Positions 12,928 to 20,649 of a DNA stretch of 44,631 nucleotides are shown piece after piece (the stretch's first letter is position 1; each line of letters opens with the position of its first letter). Origin of the DNA: Chromatiales bacterium (lineage in GTDB: Bacteria > Pseudomonadota > Gammaproteobacteria > SZUA-152); contig JALTPW010000949.1 in assembly GCA_026999335.1 (NCBI GenBank), forward strand, positions 1 through 44,631, in the 5' to 3' direction. The position numbers and the translations under genes were made by a program. The notes under the pieces are model-generated. The model saw only the letters and a list, made by a program, of their open reading frames with translations, was not told where the DNA came from and searched no databases.

Positions 12928-13185
12928 ATGGACCTCAAAGCATACCTGACAACAACGACACAATCTGAGCTGGTCGAGAAGATCAACAAAGCCGCCGATC
13001 AATATGGCTGGCGCTCGGTCACTCAGTCCGCAATCTCGCAATGGCTGTCAGGCCGCGTCCCTGTCGAGAGGGCGATCCAGCTCGAATATGTTACCGATGG
13101 GATGATCACCCGCGAGGAGTGCCGCCCTGACATCTTTTCTCGGCGGGTTTTGTCTAACCCGCCCCAAGATACTCAGATAGGATAA
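12928..13185 (+). CDS. Cro/YdaS-like repressor
   Basis: 85 residues. The helix-turn-helix is SVTQSAISQWLSGRVPVERA (residues 30-49), followed by the signature DGMITREECRPDIF, matching the YdaS/Cro family of lambdoid prophages. It probably binds the operators in the gap to its left and controls both early operons. The ATG is 8-9 bases from the predicted -10, so the mRNA would be almost leaderless. No divergent CI gene accompanies it. Confidence 0.8.
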   Translation: MDLKAYLTTTTQSELVEKINKAADQYGWRSVTQSAISQWLSGRVPVERAIQLEYVTDGMITREECRPDIFSRRVLSNPPQDTQIG

Positions 13186-13246
13186 AAGACGCCAAAAAAG
13201 CGTACCACGCGTAACCGCAAGACATATGTGACCTGGAGGAAAAGAA

Positions 13247-13480
13247 ATGGCAATCATGGACTACAAGCAAATCATTGAACGAGTACGGGCGGCCTCACCT
13301 GAGTCGCCGATAGCGGTATTCCGGACGCCAGATCGCAAGCTCGAAGCCGTCTTCGGTTCAACTATTGAGACACAAAAGCGTATCGAGAGAGCACGGCGCA
13401 GGGAGTTCGTCGGCCTGTTCCATAACCAGATGCCGGGCGAGAAGGTCGCCGACACGCTCATGCGGGCCTCGTGGTATTGA
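13247..13480 (+). CDS. Hypothetical protein in the cII position
   Basis: 77 residues with a strong ribosome site (GGAGGAAAAGAA). Basic central helix (ETQKRIERARRREFVGLFH) and no clear helix-turn-helix. Its place, after the Cro-like gene and before the replication gene, is where lambdoid phages carry cII, but there is no sequence similarity to CII. Confidence 0.6.
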   Translation: MAIMDYKQIIERVRAASPESPIAVFRTPDRKLEAVFGSTIETQKRIERARRREFVGLFHNQMPGEKVADTLMRASWY

Positions 13481-13503
13481 TTTGTTTGTGACTGGGCATT
13501 ATT

Positions 13504-13521
13504 GTGGACAAAATTGTCCAC
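13504..13521. promoter_or_regulatory. GTGGACAA inverted repeat before the replication gene
   Basis: GTGGACAA, 2 bases, TTGTCCAC: perfect 8-base arms. It ends 14 bases before the replication-gene start and uses the same GTGGACA word as the iterons inside that gene. A binding site for the initiator, autoregulating its own synthesis, is plausible. Confidence 0.55.
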
Positions 13522-13535
13522 CGTGGAATAAACGC

Positions 13536-14306
13536 ATGAGTATGACATTCACAAAGCTATTCTCGTCAATTACGGAAAGTACGATTTGGTGCGAAGATTC
13601 AGACACGCGAATCGTCTGGGTCACAATGCTGGCGATGGCCGACAAGAGGGGTCGAATTTGGTCAAGCATACCAGGTCTTGCTAAACGCGCCGCTGTTTCT
13701 CTCGAAAAAACAGAGATCGCGTTGCGTAAATTCTTATCCCCTGATCCTTATAGCCGCACAAAAGACTATGAAGGGCGGCGCATCGAGGAGATAGACGGCG
13801 GGTGGAGACTGCTAAATTACGAAAAATACAGGGAAATAAGGGACAGCGAAGAGCGCAAAGCCTATAAACGGGAAAAGCAGCGCGAATATCGGTCACAACA
13901 AAAATCTGAATCCGTGGACAGTTTTGTGGACAAATGTGGACAATGTGGACCGCCGTTCCCCCAAGCAGAAGCAGAAGCAGAAGCAGATAAAGATCAAAAC
14001 ATCATAGTCGGCAGCAAGCTGCCTCCCTGCCCCCACGAGAAGATTATTGCCCTCTATCACGAGATGCTTCCCGAGCTGCCAAGGGTTAGAACATGGACCA
14101 CGACACGACGAAGGCATCTCCAATCTCGCTGGCGTGAATATCCCGATCTCGAAGACTGGAAGACGTTTTTCAGTATGGTCAAAAAATCTCCCTTTCTCAT
14201 GGGGGAAATCCAGAACAGCGATCGAAGGCCTTTTCGCGCCTCGCTGGACTGGCTAATCAAGCCGGAGAATTTCGCAAAAACGATCGAGGGCAAATATCGT
14301 GGGTAA
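13536..14306 (+). CDS. Replication initiator-like protein (lambda O type)
   Basis: 256 residues from the ATG at 13536; longer readings run through the preceding gene. Residues 1-90 resemble a winged helix (LFSSITESTIWCEDSDTRIV, GLAKRAAVSLEKTEIALRKF, GGWRLLNYEKYREI), then a basic helix (KAYKREKQREYRS), a low-complexity AEAEAEAD linker that follows the iteron-encoded stretch, and a C-terminal domain (RVRTWTTTRRRHLQSRWREYPDLEDWKTFF...SLDWLIKPENF) typical of phage replication proteins. It would bind the origin inside its own gene and recruit host helicase. No phage DnaB or DnaC gene follows. Confidence 0.75.
   Translation: MSMTFTKLFSSITESTIWCEDSDTRIVWVTMLAMADKRGRIWSSIPGLAKRAAVSLEKTEIALRKFLSPDPYSRTKDYEGRRIEEIDGGWRLLNYEKYREIRDSEERKAYKREKQREYRSQQKSESVDSFVDKCGQCGPPFPQAEAEAEADKDQNIIVGSKLPPCPHEKIIALYHEMLPELPRVRTWTTTRRRHLQSRWREYPDLEDWKTFFSMVKKSPFLMGEIQNSDRRPFRASLDWLIKPENFAKTIEGKYRG
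13914..13992 (+). other. Putative replication origin: iterons inside the initiator gene
   Basis: Four direct GTGGACA/C words at 13914, 13926, 13936 and 13945 (spacing 12, 10, 9), followed by an AGAAGC tandem repeat (about 13964-13986). This mirrors lambda, where four iterons and an adjacent purine-rich tract within gene O form the origin. The repeats are encoded in a linker of the protein that tolerates change. Spacing is less regular than in lambda, so this is inference. Confidence 0.55.
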
Positions 14307-14619
14307 GCTAACTGATTTCGACGATACCCCTGTTTTGTCGGTCCCCGATTACTCGAAGACCTGTAACTGCGGAGAAAAGACAGATGTTGTTTTCGTTGTC
14401 GTCGAGGACAGGGACGGCAGGGAAAAAACGGGCTGGTTCTCAATGTTCGGCAAACGTGGACGAGGCGGCTTCCTGGAGATGCAAACGGGGTTCAGGTTTG
14501 TCCGTTGGAAAGTCTATTGCGCGCGCTGTTATCAACGAGACTTGATCAGGAAAAATGCACAGCAAGTTCCGACAGAGATCGACGTTCTTTTTTTGGGAAC
14601 ATTTAGGGAGGGTTTATGA
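14299..14619 (+). CDS. Hypothetical zinc-binding protein
   Basis: 106 residues from a GTG (GAGGG 8 bases upstream) that overlaps the preceding stop. Two cysteine pairs, TCNCGEK and VYCARCYQRD, about 50 residues apart, frame a beta-rich core (VVFVVVEDRDGREKTGWFSMFGK). Likely a zinc-stabilised fold; its placement suggests replication or helicase support. Confidence 0.6.
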   Translation: MGKLTDFDDTPVLSVPDYSKTCNCGEKTDVVFVVVEDRDGREKTGWFSMFGKRGRGGFLEMQTGFRFVRWKVYCARCYQRDLIRKNAQQVPTEIDVLFLGTFREGL

Positions 14620-16004
14620 AGTACGAGGAATTTATTAAATCAAAACAATTTCGCGATGTTCAATCTGGATTTGAGCAAAACGATCTAAATGAAAATCTTA
14701 AGGACTTCCAAGAGTTAATTACGCGGTGGGCTCTTGCAAGGGGGCGGGCTGCGATATTTGCTGATACAGGTCTTGGGAAGACTTTGATGCAAATCGAATG
14801 GGCAGAGAAGGTTCATAGACACACAAGCGGATCGATATTGATTTTTGCGCCATTGGCCGTTGCAGATCAAACAATCGGCGAGGCGGAGAAATTTAATGTG
14901 ATGCCAATCCGGTATGTCAGGAGTGACGCAGAAATAACTGAACCTGGAATGTATATCACCAACTACGAAATGCAGCACCACTTCGATCCGTCAATATTTT
15001 CCGGGGTAGTGCTTGACGAGTCGAGCATTCTGAAAAATCAAACAGGGAAAACAAGAACGGAGATAATTGAGCGGTGGGGATCTGTTCCATATCGGCTTTC
15101 TTGTACGGCGACGCCATCACCAAATGATTTTATGGAGCTTGGCAATCAGGCTCAGTTCCTCGGGATTATGTCGATGACAGAGATGCTTGCTATGTTCTTT
15201 GTTAATGACACAGGCGATACCGGAACATGGAGATTAAAGGGCCATGCGAAGGCAAAGTTTTTTGAGTGGCTATCAACGTGGGCCGTTGTTATACGCAAAC
15301 CATCCGATCTTGGGTTTTCCGATGAGGGCTATGAGTTGCCGCCGCTGAACATCATTGAACACGAGATAGAGACCGCAGAAATACATGATGGTGAGTTGTT
15401 TGCGAGACCTGCATCTACAATGAACGAGCGAAGGAAAGCGAAGCGAAACAGCATCAAGGAAAGGTGCGAACTTGTGGCTAATATAGTTAACAATAGCGAT
15501 GAGGAATGGATCGTCTGGTGCCACCTTAATGATGAATCGGCATTGCTCGCGGAGCTTATCCCAGATGCAACGGAAGTAAGGGGCGCGGACGACATTGAAA
15601 CAAAACAGCGCCGGCTGATTGGCTTCACGCATGGTGAGCACAGGGTTCTAGTCTCAAAGCCATCAATATGTGGGTTCGGTATGAACTGGCAACATGCGCA
15701 CAATATGTTTTTCGTCGGGATCGATGATTCGTTTGAGAAATTCTATCAAGCTGTGAGGCGGGAGTATCGCTTCGGACAAGAACATGAGGTTAATGTCCAC
15801 CTTGCCATAACTGATTCAGAAGGGGCGGTTAGGAAGAACATTGAACGCAAACAAGTCCAACATGAGGAACTAAGCCAGCAAATGGTCATGCATATGCGAG
15901 CGATGATGAAGAAGGAGGTCGCGCAAGCAAGTATTGAGAAGACAATTTATGCGCCAAAACTGAAAATGAAGGCGCCGGAATGGCTAAAGGAGGAAGTCGC
16001 ATGA
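14616..16004 (+). CDS. SNF2/DEAD-like DNA helicase
   Basis: 462 residues, superfamily 2. Walker A FADTGLGKT (48-56), motif II LDESS (133-137), motif III SCTATPSPNDFMELG (162-176), and motif VI QAVRREYRFGQ near residue 380-390, the SNF2 form. RBS GGGAGGG. The gene overlaps a DNA methyltransferase gene by ATGA, a pairing common in phages of Proteobacteria. It probably translocates on duplex DNA; roles suggested for such pairs include protection from restriction and replication restart. No nuclease domain was seen. Confidence 0.85.
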   Translation: MKYEEFIKSKQFRDVQSGFEQNDLNENLKDFQELITRWALARGRAAIFADTGLGKTLMQIEWAEKVHRHTSGSILIFAPLAVADQTIGEAEKFNVMPIRYVRSDAEITEPGMYITNYEMQHHFDPSIFSGVVLDESSILKNQTGKTRTEIIERWGSVPYRLSCTATPSPNDFMELGNQAQFLGIMSMTEMLAMFFVNDTGDTGTWRLKGHAKAKFFEWLSTWAVVIRKPSDLGFSDEGYELPPLNIIEHEIETAEIHDGELFARPASTMNERRKAKRNSIKERCELVANIVNNSDEEWIVWCHLNDESALLAELIPDATEVRGADDIETKQRRLIGFTHGEHRVLVSKPSICGFGMNWQHAHNMFFVGIDDSFEKFYQAVRREYRFGQEHEVNVHLAITDSEGAVRKNIERKQVQHEELSQQMVMHMRAMMKKEVAQASIEKTIYAPKLKMKAPEWLKEEVA

Positions 16005-16957
16005 AGGTTATTGATCAGGTAGTAACAGATGACTATGCCATCTACCACGCGGATTGTGTCGAGGGAATGAAAGGCATTCCCGATAATTCGATCCATTATT
16101 CGATTTATAGTCCACCTTTCGCCAGCCTGTTTACCTACTCGAATTCAGACAGGGACATGGGGAATAGCAAGGACCGCGATGAATTCTGGCAGCATTACCG
16201 GTTTTTGATCGATGAGCACTACAGAACCCACATGCCAGGGCGTATTATCTCTGTGCATTGCATGAACCTGCCAACATCGAAGCAGAATGATGGGTTTATC
16301 GGGATCAGCGATTTTCGCGGCGAGATCATTCGCGCGTTTATTGAAGCGGGTTTTATCTATCATTCAGAGGTTGTTATCTGGAAAGATCCAGTTGTAGCAA
16401 TGCAAAGAACGAAGGCTGTTGGGTTGCTTCACAAGACCGTCGAAAAAGATTCTGCTATGAGCCGGCAAGGGCTGCCTGATTATCTCGTGATGTTCAGAAA
16501 GCCAGGAGACAACCCGGAACCCATAGCTGGAAGGCTAAAGCTCGATGAGTACGCCGGCACAGACAAGCCAGATGTAGCCAGCGAGGCTTATAACGGTGAA
16601 GTTGAGCGCTGGAACTCAATAAATATCTGGCAGAGGTATGCGAGCCCCGTATGGATGGATATAAACCAAAGCGATACTCTGCAATACAGAAATGCGAGAG
16701 ATGGAAATGATGAACGCCACATTTGCCCGTTGCAACTCGATGTTATCTCGCGCGGCCTTCAGCTTTGGAGCAACCCGGGCGATACAGTATTAAGCCCGTT
16801 TGGCGGGATAGGCTCAGAGGGATATATGGCCGTCAAAATGGGAAGAAGGCCCGTTTTGTTTGAACTAAAAGAGAGCTACTTTAAGCTGCAAAAGCAGAAC
16901 ATGATCAACGCCGTTAACGATAGGGACAATCTTGATCTGTTTGGAGATACGGCATGA
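16001..16957 (+). CDS. DNA N4-cytosine/N6-adenine methyltransferase
   Basis: 318 residues. The catalytic motif YSPPF is at 36-40 and the SAM motif SPFGGIGSEG at 265-274. Catalytic motif first and SAM motif last is the beta-class order (N6_N4_Mtase). AAAGGAGG precedes the start. No cognate endonuclease lies next to it, so it likely modifies phage DNA against host restriction or marks it for its partner helicase. Recognition site unknown. Confidence 0.88.
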   Translation: MKVIDQVVTDDYAIYHADCVEGMKGIPDNSIHYSIYSPPFASLFTYSNSDRDMGNSKDRDEFWQHYRFLIDEHYRTHMPGRIISVHCMNLPTSKQNDGFIGISDFRGEIIRAFIEAGFIYHSEVVIWKDPVVAMQRTKAVGLLHKTVEKDSAMSRQGLPDYLVMFRKPGDNPEPIAGRLKLDEYAGTDKPDVASEAYNGEVERWNSINIWQRYASPVWMDINQSDTLQYRNARDGNDERHICPLQLDVISRGLQLWSNPGDTVLSPFGGIGSEGYMAVKMGRRPVLFELKESYFKLQKQNMINAVNDRDNLDLFGDTA

Positions 16958-17187
16958 TTTGTGATTGCGAAAACCGGTTAAAAGTTTGCCGCGGTGAGGA
17001 TCTTCCGCACGCAAAGCTAACGGAAGATGATATTCGAGAGATCAGGGCTATGCATCACTATAAGATGGAGCAGATAGAGATATTAAATAAAAAATATTCG
17101 GCAAAGGCAATCGCGCAGAAATATGGCGTTCACTATAGAACAATCGAAAAGATACTAAGCTATGAGACATGGAGGCATGTACTATGA
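16954..17187 (+). CDS. Helix-turn-helix protein
   Basis: 77 residues. HAKLTEDDIREIRAMH followed by LNKKYSAKAIAQKYGVHYRT and IEKILSYETWRHV is the HTH seen at the ends of phage HNH homing nucleases, here without the HNH. A CxC at the start (ICDCENRLKVC) may bind metal. Could be a free-standing DNA-binding module or remnant. Confidence 0.7.
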   Translation: MICDCENRLKVCRGEDLPHAKLTEDDIREIRAMHHYKMEQIEILNKKYSAKAIAQKYGVHYRTIEKILSYETWRHVL

Positions 17188-17429
17188 CGATATTTCTTGC
17201 GGCTTTTGTTCTTGTGTTTATGAGGGCGCTACAACAACAAAACGTCATCCATCGTCATTACTGGTGGGCGGTTATAACCAGCTATCTAATCGCGATAGGC
17301 GAGGTAGCTGTGGTATATAATGTCGCTCAGATAGGGTGGCCCGCAGTGCCATATCTCGGCACTGGCGGTGCGCTAGGGGTGACGCTATCAATGTACGTTC
17401 ATAAACGATGGATCAATCGTGATGACTGA
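17184..17429 (+). CDS. Small integral membrane protein
   Basis: 81 residues from the ATG at 17184 (GGAGG 8 bases upstream). Three hydrophobic segments: TIFLAAFVLVFMRAL, WWAVITSYLIAIGEVAVVYNV, and YLGTGGALGVTLSMYV, ending in KRW. Similar small membrane proteins occur in this place in phages of Gram-negative hosts. It is far from the lysis genes, so a holin role is unlikely. Confidence 0.65.
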   Translation: MTIFLAAFVLVFMRALQQQNVIHRHYWWAVITSYLIAIGEVAVVYNVAQIGWPAVPYLGTGGALGVTLSMYVHKRWINRDD

Positions 17430-17871
17430 ACTCTACATGATCAAACGAAACGGCGGCCTGTTTCCTGCGGGTCAATGCGAAAAAGAGATATTCGATTCTG
17501 TGACAAGGGACGAAGTTCTTGTCAAAATCCTCCAGCACCGCAACCCGAAACACCATGCCAAATTCTTCGCCATGATCGCCGCTCTCTACCATGATACGGC
17601 ATTAGGCGAACAATTCTCATCACCTGACGCCATGCGGTTTTACCTTTTTGTAAAGTCAGGGCACGCGGAAATCTATACGTTTCCAAACGGAAAAACCCAG
17701 GTTGTCGCGCAGTCCCTGAAATTCGCCAGTATGGATCAATTAACTTTTAATCGCGTTTATGAGGATGTCATAAACGTCGCTCTGGACTTGCTGAAAGCGC
17801 CGAATATTGCTACAAAACACTCAAGAGAGGACATTGATCGCATGGTTGACACGTTGCTGGGGTTCGCATGA
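17422..17871 (+). CDS. DUF1367 family protein
   Basis: 149 residues from the ATG at 17422. The N-terminal ELYMIKRNGGLFPAG and QHRNPKHHAKFFAMIAALYH (RNPKxHxKFFA) are signatures of DUF1367, found in nin-like regions of lambdoid phages, often near NinG and antiterminator genes, as here. Biochemical role unknown. Confidence 0.8.
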   Translation: MTELYMIKRNGGLFPAGQCEKEIFDSVTRDEVLVKILQHRNPKHHAKFFAMIAALYHDTALGEQFSSPDAMRFYLFVKSGHAEIYTFPNGKTQVVAQSLKFASMDQLTFNRVYEDVINVALDLLKAPNIATKHSREDIDRMVDTLLGFA

Positions 17872-18032
17872 AACCGGATGCAGAGATCGTTTATTGGCGG
17901 ATCGCCATGAAGAAGATGGAGGTAGGCAATCGCTATCTTGAAAAGGGAAACCGCCACATCAGGGACGCGCTTGAGATCATCGAGATGATCAACGAAAAGA
18001 ACAAACGCCCCAAGCTGACGGTGGTTAAATGA
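17868..18032 (+). CDS. 54-residue helical protein between DUF1367 and NinG
   Basis: The ATG overlaps the DUF1367 stop and its TGA overlaps the NinG start. MKPDAEIVYWRIAMKKMEVG, then NRYLEKGNRHIRDALEIIEM, is one long amphipathic helix, possibly a coiled coil. Coupling on both sides supports it. Confidence 0.65.
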   Translation: MKPDAEIVYWRIAMKKMEVGNRYLEKGNRHIRDALEIIEMINEKNKRPKLTVVK

Positions 18033-18421
18033 TCAAGATCACGAAGTATGACAGGATGTTGAGAAGCCTGCTCAAAGCCAAAAGGGGAAAAAATGGCGCG
18101 ATCCAGTGTTCGAGATGCGGAAGGAGCTATCCGCTCGACGATTGCGCTCAAGTTCATGTGTCCCACTTTTTCGGGCGGGCAAATTGGGCTGTACGACTTG
18201 ACGAAGAAAACGTGGACTTCCATTGTCATGGATGCCATCAGTACCTTGGCGCAAATCCGCATATTCATGCGGAGTGGAAGCGCGAGCAACTCGGGGAAGA
18301 ACGTTATCGGGCCCTGGTTCTCCGGGCGCATAAAACCATCAAGGAACTTTACGGGGTGAAAAAGGGGGTCTATCTTGACCAGTGGTATGAGCAGGCAAAA
18401 AAAGAACTTACGGACTTCTGA
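18029..18421 (+). CDS. ninG: NinG/Rap-like recombination protein
   Basis: 130 residues. CSRCGR (C27, C30), VSHFFGRANWAVR (H46) and FHCHGCH (C66, C69) form the HNH-like zinc site of the NinG family, with R-x-x-WAVRLDxxN the usual core. Lambda NinG (Rap) is a Holliday-junction and D-loop nuclease helping recombination. Shorter than lambda's 204 residues but complete for the conserved core. Confidence 0.75.
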   Translation: MIKITKYDRMLRSLLKAKRGKNGAIQCSRCGRSYPLDDCAQVHVSHFFGRANWAVRLDEENVDFHCHGCHQYLGANPHIHAEWKREQLGEERYRALVLRAHKTIKELYGVKKGVYLDQWYEQAKKELTDF

Positions 18422-18578
18422 GAGCCCCGCGCTGTATCAGTATCAGTATCGCGATCCTAGCGCGGTAGAATTCGGCAGAGAAGTTGAGCTCAGGAAGGCG
18501 AAACGCAAGCTAAAAGCAAAATGGGGCTATACAATAACCTTAAGGGGGAAACGTGGACGAAATAAAGCGCCCGTCTGA
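18387..18578 (+). CDS. Hypothetical basic protein
   Basis: 63 residues from the ATG at 18387; a TTG at 18375 with GGGGG before it would add four. Overlaps the NinG-like gene by 35 bases and the next gene by 26. Very basic: ELRKAKRKLKAKWGYTITLR. Could bind nucleic acid. The double overlap makes the call less sure. Confidence 0.5.
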   Translation: MSRQKKNLRTSESPALYQYQYRDPSAVEFGREVELRKAKRKLKAKWGYTITLRGKRGRNKAPV

Positions 18579-18999
18579 TCATGTTCTACGAGACCGCAAA
18601 ACAGGGGATGACTGGCTCGAATCACGGTTGGAAGAGTGGGGCCACGATGAGTCTGTTTCGCGCGGCGTAGAACCACTTGCATACCCGTCTGTCTCTCCAA
18701 TGTATCGGATATGGCAAATCCAGCATAGTCAGGGATCAGTAACATGCCGGAGTACGCGATCCTTTGCCCCGATGATCCCAAGATACTACTGCAAACGCCG
18801 AATCGCCAGGACTCGGCAGGCTATTGCATCTTTGCCGAAGCGTTTTCGTAAAGCCCTTATCGCGCGGTATGTTGCTGACCACAATGGCAGAACTTTGGAG
18901 ATCCGGCAAGCGATCTTCATCGGCTGGACCCCGAAGACTTACCGCGCCCGGCTTTCTGAGGCGAAAAAACGACTGAGGAGAATCCTTGACAAGCTGTAA
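18553..18999 (+). CDS. Probable late antiterminator or sigma-like regulator (Q position)
   Basis: 148 residues from a GTG (AAGGGGG upstream). The C-terminal half (RQAIASLPKRFRKALIARYV, then a turn and WTPKTYRARLSEAKKRLRRIL) looks like the helix-turn-helix of sigma region 4 or of Q-type antiterminators. Position decides the call: last gene before a promoter and terminator that precede all late genes. The -35 of that promoter lies inside this gene's end, as qut does next to Q in lambda. Confidence 0.65.
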   Translation: MDEIKRPSDHVLRDRKTGDDWLESRLEEWGHDESVSRGVEPLAYPSVSPMYRIWQIQHSQGSVTCRSTRSFAPMIPRYYCKRRIARTRQAIASLPKRFRKALIARYVADHNGRTLEIRQAIFIGWTPKTYRARLSEAKKRLRRILDKL

Positions 19000-19014
19000 C
19001 AAATCGCCTATTTT
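18986..19014 (+). promoter_or_regulatory. Late promoter (pR'-like)
   Basis: TTGACA (18986-18991), 17 bases, TATTTT (19009-19014): perfect -35 and spacing. Transcription would start near 19021 and meet the terminator at 19054 after about 30-55 bases. Confidence 0.75.
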
Positions 19015-19053
19015 CAGGTAAAATTGCAATACTTCTGTACACCTCCTTGTCTA

Positions 19054-19078
19054 GCCGCCTTTGGGCGGCATTTTTTTT
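19054..19078 (+). terminator. Intrinsic terminator in the late leader (tR'-like)
   Basis: GCCGCC TTTG GGCGGC hairpin (19054-19069) then A and eight T. Lies between the late promoter and the first late gene, so late expression needs antitermination. Confidence 0.9.
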
Positions 19079-19102
19079 GCCAGATATGGCAAAGGTACAT
19101 AA

Positions 19103-20638
19103 ATGGCTATCGCCCATGTCTCAACGGTCGGATATAACAGTACGTCCGACAGGGTAACGTGGAATATCGGCAGCATTGTTATTGTGTCTGCGGGTGTTGA
19201 CCGCCTCATGGTAGTTGACGCCACTACGGAGGACTCAAGCGGCGGTGTCGATATTGTTGTGCAGAGTGTTGTACTAGACCCGGCAGGGTTGGCGATCAAT
19301 CTTACCAAAGCGATAGAAGATCAGATCGTCACCTCTGGCACATGGGGCAATTCATCGTCCATGTGGTATTTGTTGGATGCGGACTATCCAGCAGACGGAA
19401 CATATGACCTTGAGATTACTTATGCCGGATCTGTCACGGAGATAGGCGCGTCTGTTAGCCAATATACTGGCGTTAAACAGGGGCCTCCAGAAGTAACTGC
19501 TTCTAATACAGCGCTATCAACCACAACTGTATCTACTTCTATTACTACCCTAACTGATGGCGCATGGGTGATGGACACAGCCTGTCATGGGGACGGGGTG
19601 GCAACATGGTCGGCAGATGTGGCGCAAAATGAGCGCGATGTAAGGGATGCTGATTCTCATTGGCATGGCGCAAGTGACAAGTCAGTGGCAACTGCTGGGG
19701 CTGCTACAATGTCATGGACGGCAAGCGCATCTGTTAATAGGTTAGTGGGTGTTGCGGCGGCATGGGCTCCCGCATCTGGGTCGGGGGCAGCGCTACAAGG
19801 CGCAGCGTCTATAAGCATTCTTGCCGCGGCGGCTTTAACGACCGGGATCAACCTTGCCGCCGCAGTCTCGATCACTGACACGGCTAGCGCCGATCTCACA
19901 ACCGGGATCAACCTTGAGTCGGCGACAACCATTAGCGTTCAGGCTGGGGCTGATTTATCCACAGATATTCGATTATCTGCGGATACCAGCATCTCAGATC
20001 TCGTATCAGCCGACCTGACTACAGGGATCGCATTAGTCGCTAATACCAGCGAGAGCTTTGCTGTTACGGCGGATCTGACGGCAGGAGGTGGAGCCGCAGC
20101 CCTAGAGGGCGCGACGAATATTACCAATACCACCGTCGCGGACCTGACCACAGGAATCCCGTTAAACGGCGATACCAGCCTGACGGTATTCTCGGGCGCC
20201 GATCTGACTACTCAGATCCAGATGGCGGCCGCTGCTAGCGAGACAATCCAGACCGCGGCAGATCTCAGCACTGGGATCTCTCTGGATGGGGCGACAAGCG
20301 TCACATTCCAGACGGACGCCTCACTTGAAGCTCCGATCAATCTCGCTGGGAATGTTGGCATAACGGTCCAATCAGCCGCTGACTTGACGACAGGCATAGA
20401 ACTGGCGTCTGACGCGGTTATCTCGGTTGATTCAGATGCAGATTTAACTACTGCGATCAACCTGGCCGGCGGGACAAATATCACCTTCCAGGCGACGGCG
20501 CTACTCACCGTCGGCGAAGTTGTGGTCCCAGAGAGCCAGATCTACGCCATCGAGGCAGAAAACCGAACCTATGCAATCGCAGAAGATGATCGGACCTATG
20601 CGATTGAGAGTGAGAACAGAACCTACCCCGTAACGTAA
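19103..20638 (+). CDS. Late structural protein with about eleven 20-residue tandem repeats
   Basis: 511 residues. Residues 1-225 form a beta-rich domain (LVGVAAAWAPAS near its end). Then about eleven units of 20 residues with consensus ADLTTGIxLxxxTxITxxxx run to near 470; one unit is 23 residues. The regular period suggests a beta solenoid or stalk. The C-terminus repeats a 9-residue unit (TYAIxxENR) three times, a motif known at the ends of other phage structural proteins. First gene of the late operon, before terminase. Possibly a head fibre, decoration or tail spike; the product is not identified. Confidence 0.65.
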   Translation: MAIAHVSTVGYNSTSDRVTWNIGSIVIVSAGVDRLMVVDATTEDSSGGVDIVVQSVVLDPAGLAINLTKAIEDQIVTSGTWGNSSSMWYLLDADYPADGTYDLEITYAGSVTEIGASVSQYTGVKQGPPEVTASNTALSTTTVSTSITTLTDGAWVMDTACHGDGVATWSADVAQNERDVRDADSHWHGASDKSVATAGAATMSWTASASVNRLVGVAAAWAPASGSGAALQGAASISILAAAALTTGINLAAAVSITDTASADLTTGINLESATTISVQAGADLSTDIRLSADTSISDLVSADLTTGIALVANTSESFAVTADLTAGGGAAALEGATNITNTTVADLTTGIPLNGDTSLTVFSGADLTTQIQMAAAASETIQTAADLSTGISLDGATSVTFQTDASLEAPINLAGNVGITVQSAADLTTGIELASDAVISVDSDADLTTAINLAGGTNITFQATALLTVGEVVVPESQIYAIEAENRTYAIAEDDRTYAIESENRTYPVT

Positions 20639-20649
20639 ACGGTGAAACA

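Noticed and set aside
13200..13216. GCGTACCACGCGTAACC, found again with one mismatch at 39205-39221
   Set aside because: One 16-of-17 match is expected by chance in a window this size, and the contexts differ.
12928..13480. Diversity-generating retroelement or toxin-antitoxin pair near the Cro-like gene
   Set aside because: No reverse transcriptase or variable repeat was found, and the neighbour at 13247 has no toxin-like features; YdaS similarity alone is not enough.
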